In this document: in pieces, positions 1 through 4,405 of the stretch | Numbering within the stretch: the first letter of the stretch is position 1 | Layout of the letters: every line of letters begins with the position of its first letter | Assembly (NCBI GenBank): GCA_030840515.1 | Contig: JAVEEJ010000085.1 | Location: forward strand, 1 to 6,282 | Length of the DNA stretch: 6,282 nucleotides | Source: Frankiaceae bacterium | GTDB taxonomy: Bacteria > Actinomycetota > Actinomycetes > JAVEEJ01 | Direction: 5' to 3' | Position numbers and translations under genes: made by a program | Notes under the pieces: generated by a model | Told to the model about the DNA's origin: nothing | The model's input: only the letters and a program-made list of their open reading frames with translations | Database searches by the model: none

Positions 1-125
1 CCCACGATGGCCCACGTCGAGTCCCCGGACATGCCACTGCCGTGCAGCACGTCGATGCCCTGGAGGAACCAGACGGCGCCGGTCAGGACCAAGACGATGC
101 CTACGAGTACGCCGAGAGTCTTCAT
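1..125 (-). CDS. small predicted membrane protein, partial (C-terminus beyond left edge)
   Basis: Read on the minus strand from ATG at 125-123, an open frame of 41 complete codons reaches the window edge without a stop. It begins MKTLGVLVGIVLVLTGAVWF and continues LQGIDVLHGSGMSGDSTWAIV. Residues 4-21 form a strongly hydrophobic segment with Gly, Val and Leu, followed by a Trp-Phe-Leu-Gln-Gly turn and what may be the start of a second hydrophobic helix (TWAIV). This resembles the very short (about 60-70 residue) two-helix membrane proteins common in actinobacteria, whose function is unknown to me. There is no Shine-Dalgarno sequence; instead a TACCTT hexamer ends exactly seven bases before the ATG, as in leaderless genes. 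It is divergent from the 3-hydroxybutyryl-CoA dehydrogenase gene, 114 bp away. The frame is supported by its membrane-protein composition; the length and the end cannot be seen. Confidence 0.72.
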   Translation of the reverse strand, partial: MKTLGVLVGIVLVLTGAVWFLQGIDVLHGSGMSGDSTWAIV

Positions 126-131
126 CGCTGC

Positions 132-137
132 AAGGTA
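132..137 (-). promoter_or_regulatory. candidate -10 element for leaderless transcription of the small membrane protein
   Basis: On the minus strand this reads TACCTT, matching the actinobacterial TANNNT -10 pattern. Six bases (gcagcg) separate it from the ATG, so initiation at the usual distance would fall on the A of the start codon. No clear -35 hexamer is seen at 16-18 bp. The absence of a ribosome binding site agrees with a leaderless mRNA, but this rests on a six-base match only. Confidence 0.4.
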
Positions 138-226
138 TCCGCTGCTCGCGCGGGGCCGGGCACGCCGCCCCTTCACCTCGGGGCCGCGCGGCGCCTTCTA
201 TCCTCGGGGCGCACCCCTTCGCTCCT

Positions 227-233
227 GAGGAGA
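227..233 (+). promoter_or_regulatory. Shine-Dalgarno fixing the dehydrogenase start
   Basis: GAGGAGA lies seven bases before GTG at 240. The same reading frame is open far upstream, back to an ATG at 42, but homology to the dehydrogenase family begins only at the GTG. The site therefore decides the start. A TATCCT hexamer at 199-204 (TANNNT form) could be the matching -10 element, but I find no good -35. Confidence 0.8.
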
Positions 234-239
234 ACTCGC

Positions 240-1094
240 GTGACCAAGATCGCCGTCATCGGCGCCGGCCTCATGGGCTCCGGCATCGCCCAGGTCTCGG
301 CGCAGGCCGGCTACGACGTCGTGCTGCGTGACATCGGTGAGGACGCGATCGCGCGGGGTCTGGGTGGGATCAGGAAGTCCTACGACCGGTTCGTCCAGAA
401 GGGCAGCCTCTCCGCCGACGATGCCGAGGCGGCGCTGGGCCGGATCAGCACCACGACCGACCTCGAGGAAGCCGCGACCGGTGCGGACATCGTCGTCGAG
501 GCGGTCTTCGAGAAGCTCGAGGTCAAGCATGAGGTCTTCCGCGTCCTGGACAAGGTCTGCAAGGACGGCGCCGTACTCGCGACCAACACCTCCGCGCTCC
601 CGGTCACGCAGATCGCTGCGGTCACAGGCCGCCCGGAGGCCGTGGTGGGCACGCACTTCTTCTCGCCGGTGCCGATGATGAAGCTCTGCGAGCTGGTCCG
701 CGGCTACAAGACGAGCGACGAGACGCTGGCGAAGGCGCGCGAGTACGCCGAGTCGGTGGGCAAGACCTGCATCGTCGTCAACCGCGACGTGGCCGGCTTC
801 GTCACGACGCGCCTGATCGTCGCGCTGTCGGTGGAGGCCGCGAAGCTCGTCGAGTCGGGCGTGGCAAGCGCAGAGGACGTCGACGTCGCCTGCCGGCTCG
901 GCTTCGGCCACGCGATGGGGCCGCTGCAGACCATGGACCTGACGGGGGTCGACATCATGGTCAACGCCGCGAAGAACATCTACGACTCCACCCAGGACGA
1001 GAAGTTCGCCACGCCCGAGCTGCTGGCGCGGATGGTGACCGCTGGGGACCTCGGCAGGAAGAGCGGCAAGGGGTTCTACGAGTACGACGCCTAG
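240..1094 (+). CDS. hbd: 3-hydroxybutyryl-CoA dehydrogenase (3-hydroxyacyl-CoA dehydrogenase family)
   Basis: A 284-residue cytosolic enzyme, the usual length for the stand-alone dehydrogenase, expected to interconvert (S)-3-hydroxybutyryl-CoA and acetoacetyl-CoA with NAD(H) in fatty-acid breakdown or C4-CoA metabolism. The N-terminal Rossmann fold shows the nucleotide loop GAGLMGSGIAQ (residues 8-18), with acidic Asp31 at the end of the second strand, which favours NAD over NADP. The catalytic region has Ser118 in NTSALP, His139 in GTHFFSPVP and Glu151 twelve residues later, the family spacing. The fourth family residue, Asn in GFxxNR, is Thr190 here (GFVTTR). The C-terminal helical domain follows, with GFGHAMGPL (221-229) and the closing GRKSGKGFYEY. 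The GTG start is chosen from the GAGGAGA site and homology. FadB2 and PaaH are related names; exact substrate length cannot be read from sequence. Confidence 0.95.
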   Translation: MTKIAVIGAGLMGSGIAQVSAQAGYDVVLRDIGEDAIARGLGGIRKSYDRFVQKGSLSADDAEAALGRISTTTDLEEAATGADIVVEAVFEKLEVKHEVFRVLDKVCKDGAVLATNTSALPVTQIAAVTGRPEAVVGTHFFSPVPMMKLCELVRGYKTSDETLAKAREYAESVGKTCIVVNRDVAGFVTTRLIVALSVEAAKLVESGVASAEDVDVACRLGFGHAMGPLQTMDLTGVDIMVNAAKNIYDSTQDEKFATPELLARMVTAGDLGRKSGKGFYEYDA

Positions 1095-1248
1095 CGGACG
1101 GCGCGCCTGCCCGGTATCTGCCTCGGAGACGCTTACCGTCGAGATTCAGGCGGGCACATCGGCGCATCCCGAACCGTTACCCACTCCAAGGCAACCGAGC
1201 GGGTGGCTCCGGCGTCTACGCCTGTAACGGCGGCACGGAGGTGAGTAC
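1095..1248 (+). other. intergenic leader between dehydrogenase and STAS gene
   Basis: These 154 bp hold no gene. No classic GC-hairpin-plus-T-run terminator is seen after the dehydrogenase. CCGTTAC (1174-1180) and GTAACGG (1224-1230) are perfectly complementary and could close a 43-nt loop that contains CCAC/GTGG (1181-1184/1203-1206) and GGCG-TCTA-CGCC (1211-1222), ending seven bases before the Shine-Dalgarno site. A TACCGT hexamer at 1134-1139 has the TANNNT form without a good -35. None of these matches a riboswitch class I know, and a 7-bp inverted repeat is close to chance expectation in this length. Confidence 0.3.
1237..1244 (+). promoter_or_regulatory. strong Shine-Dalgarno of the STAS gene
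   Basis: GGAGGTGA is a near-complete anti-16S match, four bases before ATG at 1249 (seven bases measured from GGAGG). It confirms the ATG start and suggests efficient translation, in contrast with the weak or absent sites of the three envelope genes in this window. Confidence 0.85.
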
Positions 1249-1578
1249 ATGAGTGGGTCGAGCGAGGTCGAGGTGAGCGTCGACCCGGAGTGCACCCAGA
1301 TCTCCGTCCGTGGCCGGCTGGACGTCTCAACGGTGGCCGATGTGCGCGAGCTGCTGCACGCCGCGGTCGACCATGGCGTGGGTGACCTGCACTGCGACCT
1401 GACGGACCTCGAGCTCGTCGATGCCACCGGCCTGGGGCTGCTGCTGGGCACCCACCGCCGCGCGGGGCGCGTCGGACGTCGCCTGGTCCTGCACGCCGTA
1501 CCCCCTCGGGTGCACCGCCTGCTGCTCGCGACCCGGCTGGACCGGGTGCTGACGCTCGATGCCGCGGAAGTCGCCTAG
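1249..1578 (+). CDS. STAS-domain anti-anti-sigma factor (SpoIIAA/RsbV-like)
   Basis: A 109-residue single-domain cytosolic protein. The fold is a STAS domain: a first strand pair ending in ISVRGRLDVSTV (residues 18-29), where GxLD is the family hallmark, then an alpha helix, then the loop DLTDLELVDATGLGLLL (50-66). In SpoIIAA-type proteins the loop reads DSSGLG and its second Ser is phosphorylated by the anti-sigma kinase; here the corresponding residue is Thr60 (DATGLG). When unphosphorylated such proteins sequester the anti-sigma kinase and free a sigma factor. The neighbour converging on it is a PP2C-type phosphatase of the class that removes this phosphate, so the pair plausibly forms part of a partner-switching module. 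No RsbW-like kinase or sigma factor lies in the window. Family assignment is firm; the partner and sigma factor are unknown. Confidence 0.9.
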   Translation: MSGSSEVEVSVDPECTQISVRGRLDVSTVADVRELLHAAVDHGVGDLHCDLTDLELVDATGLGLLLGTHRRAGRVGRRLVLHAVPPRVHRLLLATRLDRVLTLDAAEVA

Positions 1579-2801
1579 CCCGCGGGTTCGCTCATGGCGC
1601 TCGGGCGCTGATCAGGGACGATCGAGTTGAGCAGCAGGTCCGGGCCGACCCACTGCAGCAGCATCAGCGTGGCGTCGTCGCGGAGCTCGCTGACCTGGTA
1701 GTCCAGAACCGCGCGGACCAGTCGGCGCAGCAGTTCTTCGCCCTCGCGCCCGGAGGCTGACTCCCGTTCCAGCAGGTCACGCAGCCGTTCGAGGCCGAAC
1801 TCCGCGCCGTCCGGCGTGCGCGCCTCGACCACGCCGTCGGTGTAGAGCAGCACCGTGTCGCCAGGCTCGAGCGAGTGGCGGCCCATCGCACCCGGGGGGT
1901 CACCGAGGCCGAAGGGGAGCGCGGGCTCGTAGTCGAGCTCGGCGACGACCTTGCGGTCGCGCAGCAGCAGCGGCGGCGGGTGGCCCGCGCATGACCACTC
2001 GAGCTCGCCCGTCGTGGTGGAGAGCCGGCCCACGATGCCGGTGGCGAAGGCCTCGCCGCGGTACTGACCGTCGATCGCGGCCTCGATCGCCGCATGGATG
2101 ACGGGGATGCTCGCGTGCTCGCGTCGCGCGTGCCGGTAGGCCCCGATGGCCAGGCCCGTGAGCATGCTCGAGGCGACGCCGTGGCCCATGCCGTCGAGCA
2201 CCGCGAAGTCCACGTCGTCACCGTTGATCGCGTAGTCGAAGCCGTCCCCACCGATGTCGTAGGCAGGTTCGAGTACGCCGGCGATGACGGCGCGCGAGGT
2301 CGAGGCCGACAGCGGCGGCATGAGACCCCACTGCATGGTGGCCGCCAGAGACATCGTGCGACCGCGACGACGCAGGTGGGCGACATCGCTGAACGGCGCC
2401 GTCGCGGCGAGCGTCATGCCGGCGAACACCCCCAGCATCTCGAGGTCGGCCAGGGTCTCGAGGTCGGCCTCAGGAACGGTGACCGCGAGTACGCCGGAGC
2501 GCCGGGTGCCTTCCAGCAACGGCACCCACACCCGGAACTCGCCATCTCGTTCGGCCACGACGGGCTGACGCTCGATGAAGGCCCGGCCGGCCATGGTCGT
2601 GGCGATGTCCTCATCGACAGGCACCATGGCGCCCTTGGCCACGGGGAGCGGGATGAGCCAACGGTGCCCGAAGTCCACCAAGTAGGCGACCGGGTCGCGC
2701 CCACGAAGGGGCACGAGAGCGACCTCGAGGGCGTCGTGCAGGTCGACGTCGACCGTCTCACTGAGCACGGCCAGGGCAGCCGAATAGGCCGGGGTGGACA
2801 T
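1575..2801 (-). CDS. GAF-like sensor / SpoIIE-type PP2C protein phosphatase (RsbU/RsbP-like)
   Basis: A 408-residue soluble protein. Residues about 1-135 look like a GAF-type sensor domain (FGHRWLIPLPV, a FIERQPVVAE segment, then FRVWVPLLEG and SGVLAVTVPE, as in GAF strands). A linker helix (AHLRRRGRTMSLAATMQWGLMPPL, in part) precedes the phosphatase domain, about 170-385. That domain keeps the metal-binding set: Asp186 and Asp189 in IGGDGFDY, Asp203 in DGMGHG, Asp322 in LLYTDGVVEA and Asp375-Asp376 in RDDATL. Such enzymes dephosphorylate STAS proteins to switch on stress sigma factors, with the sensor domain controlling activity. The ATG at 2801 is chosen because GGAGG stands four bases upstream; an in-frame ATG at 2870 would add 23 residues unlike the family. 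It converges on the STAS gene and shares its stop palindrome. The signal sensed is unknown. Confidence 0.92.
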   Translation of the reverse strand: MSTPAYSAALAVLSETVDVDLHDALEVALVPLRGRDPVAYLVDFGHRWLIPLPVAKGAMVPVDEDIATTMAGRAFIERQPVVAERDGEFRVWVPLLEGTRRSGVLAVTVPEADLETLADLEMLGVFAGMTLAATAPFSDVAHLRRRGRTMSLAATMQWGLMPPLSASTSRAVIAGVLEPAYDIGGDGFDYAINGDDVDFAVLDGMGHGVASSMLTGLAIGAYRHARREHASIPVIHAAIEAAIDGQYRGEAFATGIVGRLSTTTGELEWSCAGHPPPLLLRDRKVVAELDYEPALPFGLGDPPGAMGRHSLEPGDTVLLYTDGVVEARTPDGAEFGLERLRDLLERESASGREGEELLRRLVRAVLDYQVSELRDDATLMLLQWVGPDLLLNSIVPDQRPSAMSEPAG

Positions 2802-2805
2802 TCCG

Positions 2806-2810
2806 CCTCC
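2806..2810 (-). promoter_or_regulatory. Shine-Dalgarno deciding the phosphatase start
   Basis: On the minus strand this is GGAGG, four bases before ATG at 2801. The spacing is slightly short, but no comparable site precedes the alternative in-frame ATG at 2870, so the shorter 408-residue protein is preferred. Confidence 0.65.
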
Positions 2811-2828
2811 AACAGGGCCGTCGGGCTC

Positions 2829-2840
2829 CGGTGGCCACCG
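2829..2840. promoter_or_regulatory. 12-bp perfect palindrome upstream of the phosphatase gene
   Basis: CGGTGGCCACCG is self-complementary over all 12 bases and lies in the 145-bp divergent region between the phosphatase start (2801, minus) and the unknown membrane protein start (2947, plus). It sits 27 bp upstream of the phosphatase ATG. It could be an operator or a short hairpin in the leader. No regulator family can be assigned, and palindromes of this size are expected about once or twice by chance in the whole window. Confidence 0.25.
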
Positions 2841-2934
2841 TACGTGGGACGCGCCGTGGGTGCAGCGCAATGGAGAAAGGCCGCCTCCTGACCAAACTGC
2901 GGCGATGACGAGAGGGCCTGACCTCTGAGCCTGT

Positions 2935-2940
2935 CAGACT
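2935..2940 (+). promoter_or_regulatory. possible extended -10 for a leaderless start at 2947
   Basis: CAGACT is preceded by TGT, giving the TGn extended -10 arrangement, and is followed by exactly six bases before the GTG at 2947. The first base departs from the TANNNT pattern and no -35 is visible. The lack of any Shine-Dalgarno sequence here makes a leaderless start reasonable but unproven. Confidence 0.25.
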
Positions 2941-2946
2941 CGCTGC

Positions 2947-3711
2947 GTGTTCCGACCCCGCTACGACCGAGATGGATTTCCCTTCACAGCGGATGACGAG
3001 AGCACCCTCACCCCCGCCGGCCAGCTCGAGGCTGAGCGGCGCTTCATCGCTGGTCTCTCCAGCGGGTCCCCGCGGGCCACCCGCGGGCTGATCGGGATGC
3101 TCCTCCTGGTCATCCTCTTCGGCGCCGGCTTCGGCGCCATCGCGCTCTACAGCGCGCTCTCGTCCGACGACAACCACGAGCCTGCGACCGACGCCCTGGG
3201 TCTGCTCCGGCCCCATGACCTCTCGGGGCAGTGGGCCGCACCCGGTGGGCAGGGCATGGACTTCGACGATGCCTGCCTAGGCCAGGTACAGGGACCCTAC
3301 GAGGCGCAACCACCCACCGAGCACCGGTTCCTGACCCAGGTCAACCCCATGTCGGGACCGCTCTTCCTGGACGAGTACCTGGTACCGATGGACGAGAGTC
3401 GGGCGCACACCTTGCTCTCCCGATTCCGCAGCCACCCCGGCGGAGGCTGCGCGGACGGCTCGGGACTGCCCCAGCTCCCCGTTCGCCCCGTCGACCTGCC
3501 CGGACTGCCCGATGTCGTGGCGTCCCTGACCAGTCACGGCACCCTGCCGGGGCTGGTGGAGCGCACCGGACACCAGCTGCCGAAAGTCGGCGAGCGCTGG
3601 ACGGTCTTCGCCGAGACCCAGCGAGGGCTCGTGCGGTTGAACATCCAAGGCGGCGACGTCACCTCCGTGACGGCGATCACCCGCGCGGCAATCGCCGCCG
3701 CGAACCGCTAG
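2947..3711 (+). CDS. unrecognised single-pass membrane protein with extracytoplasmic domain
   Basis: A 254-residue protein whose family I do not recognise. Residues 1-46 are charged and probably cytosolic (three Arg and three Asp in the first 20, then LTPAGQLEAERRF). Residues 48-70 form one clear transmembrane helix, with RATR on the cytosolic side and SSDDNHE after it, so the remaining 184 residues should lie outside the cell. The outer part is rich in Pro and Gly and has only two cysteines, Cys110 (DDACLGQ) and Cys168 (GGGCADG), a natural disulfide pair. No catalytic motif is visible. The GTG start has no ribosome binding site; the N-terminal residues nevertheless look like real coding sequence. 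The gene converges with the cupredoxin gene, the stops being six bases apart. Its coding nature is supported by the membrane topology and by length. Function is unknown; a sensor or wall-associated role is only a guess. Confidence 0.8.
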   Translation: MFRPRYDRDGFPFTADDESTLTPAGQLEAERRFIAGLSSGSPRATRGLIGMLLLVILFGAGFGAIALYSALSSDDNHEPATDALGLLRPHDLSGQWAAPGGQGMDFDDACLGQVQGPYEAQPPTEHRFLTQVNPMSGPLFLDEYLVPMDESRAHTLLSRFRSHPGGGCADGSGLPQLPVRPVDLPGLPDVVASLTSHGTLPGLVERTGHQLPKVGERWTVFAETQRGLVRLNIQGGDVTSVTAITRAAIAAANR

Positions 3712-3717
3712 CCAGCC

Positions 3718-4362
3718 TCAGCTGACCGTGACGGTGCCGGTCATGCCGCTGCTCTGGTGGATCGAGCAGACGAAGGTGAAGACGCCGCTCTGGTTGAAGG
3801 TCACCGTGAAGCTCTGACCGGTCGACATCGTTCCGCTGTTCCAGGTCTTGGCTCCGTTGCCCGTGAACGTGTGGCTGCCGGCGTCCACGACCGCCTTGAC
3901 CCGATCACCGACGTGGATCTGGAGGTCGGCGGGCGAGAAGGAGTAGTTCGTGGCGCGGGTGACGAACAGCGTGCTCGTGCTCGTGGGAGTGGGCGTCGGC
4001 TTTGGCGTGGGCTTCGGGGTGGGCGACCTGGTCGGCGTCGGCTTGGGGGACACGGTCTTCGAGGGCGTCGGGGACGGCGTGGGGGAGCGGGTCGGCTTGG
4101 CCGTGGTGACCACCACGTGAGGTGTCGGAGTCAGGTGCGGGGTGGGCGTCGCGGACGGCGTCGGAGGAGCCGTGGTGGGCTCGAGGGTGGGCTCGGCGAA
4201 CGTCGGCGCCGCCGTTGGCTCCGTCACGCCGAGCGAGGATTTCCCGTCGTCGTTGAGCAGAGCGTTGCCCAGGACAATGCCGGCGACTACGGACACCCCT
4301 GCCACTCCGGACAGGATGATCCAGCGGCGATCCCCCGTATTCACGCCTACATGATGCGCCAT
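3718..4362 (-). CDS. membrane-anchored cupredoxin (plastocyanin-like type 1 copper protein)
   Basis: A 214-residue protein in three parts. An N-terminal hydrophobic anchor (residues 14-36) follows a short positive stretch with twin arginines (GDRRWIIL). Residues 47-131 are a low-complexity Pro/Thr/Ser stalk with Lys and Arg. Residues 132-214 form a cupredoxin domain, as in plastocyanin: YSFSPADLQIHVGDRV, then His164 in GSHTFTGN, and the C-terminal ligand loop with Cys199, His202 and Met207 (CSIHQSSGM), giving the plastocyanin spacing C-x2-H-x4-M. All four type 1 copper ligands are therefore present, and the domain should carry electrons or bind copper outside the membrane. It is divergent from the metalloprotease gene across 43 bp. 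No Shine-Dalgarno sequence precedes the ATG; GTG at codon 7 is a possible alternative start. Redox partners are not encoded nearby. Confidence 0.92.
   Translation of the reverse strand: MAHHVGVNTGDRRWIILSGVAGVSVVAGIVLGNALLNDDGKSSLGVTEPTAAPTFAEPTLEPTTAPPTPSATPTPHLTPTPHVVVTTAKPTRSPTPSPTPSKTVSPKPTPTRSPTPKPTPKPTPTPTSTSTLFVTRATNYSFSPADLQIHVGDRVKAVVDAGSHTFTGNGAKTWNSGTMSTGQSFTVTFNQSGVFTFVCSIHQSSGMTGTVTVS
3970..4224 (-). repeat. low-complexity Pro/Thr stalk-coding repeat
   Basis: This stretch encodes residues 47-131 of the cupredoxin. Pro and Thr alternate (PTPKPTPKPTPTPT at the end), and the segment PTRSPTP recurs exactly 20 residues apart (from residue 90 and from residue 110). Codons differ between the copies, so this is an old or selected protein repeat, not a recent DNA duplication. 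Such stalks usually span the peptidoglycan and may be O-glycosylated in actinobacteria. Confidence 0.8.
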
Positions 4363-4369
4363 CTGGCTG

Positions 4370-4396
4370 ATCGGGGCTGGTGTTTCCCGCGCCGAT
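4370..4396. promoter_or_regulatory. imperfect inverted repeat in the cupredoxin/metalloprotease divergent region
   Basis: ATCGGGGC (4370-4377) and GCGCCGAT (4389-4396) pair at 7 of 8 positions around an 11-bp centre, so the half-sites are 19 bp apart centre to centre. The repeat fills most of the 43 bp between the two start codons and could be a shared operator. By rough reckoning one such match in 43 bp has a chance likelihood of some tens of percent, so this is suggestive only. Confidence 0.3.
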
Positions 4397-4405
4397 GTCT
4401 AGAGC

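Noticed and set aside
42..239. N-terminal extension of the dehydrogenase from ATG at 42
   Set aside because: The frame is open but the extra 66 residues do not resemble the family; the Rossmann strand starts right at GTG 240, which has a good GAGGAGA site, and the upstream part overlaps the divergent small gene.
198..911. 237-codon minus-strand open frame opposite the dehydrogenase
   Set aside because: Composition is rich in Arg, Asp, Leu and Ala with no recognisable domain; it is the mirror of a strongly conserved coding sequence in GC-rich DNA.
1100..1107. GGCGCGCC palindrome after the dehydrogenase as a terminator
   Set aside because: It has no loop and no following T-run, so it would not act as an intrinsic terminator; it is common in GC-rich DNA.
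1095..1248. Known riboswitch upstream of the STAS gene
   Set aside because: I could not match the conserved core of any class such as cobalamin, TPP, c-di-GMP or ydaO; only short complementary segments are present.
2802..2870. 23-residue N-terminal extension of the phosphatase from ATG at 2870
   Set aside because: No ribosome binding site there, sequence unlike a GAF start, and GGAGG stands just before the ATG at 2801.
2094..2891. 265-codon plus-strand open frame opposite the phosphatase
   Set aside because: Low-complexity Arg/Gly/His/Val composition, no ribosome binding site and no domain; the opposite strand carries all phosphatase motifs.
3970..4224. Repetitive DNA as a CRISPR array or tandem DNA repeat
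   Set aside because: There are no identical repeats with unique spacers; the periodicity is at protein level, with different codons in the two PTRSPTP copies.
4398..4403. TCTAGA palindrome before the metalloprotease start
   Set aside because: Six symmetric bases alone are too common to call an operator, and its distance from the GTG does not fit a leaderless -10.
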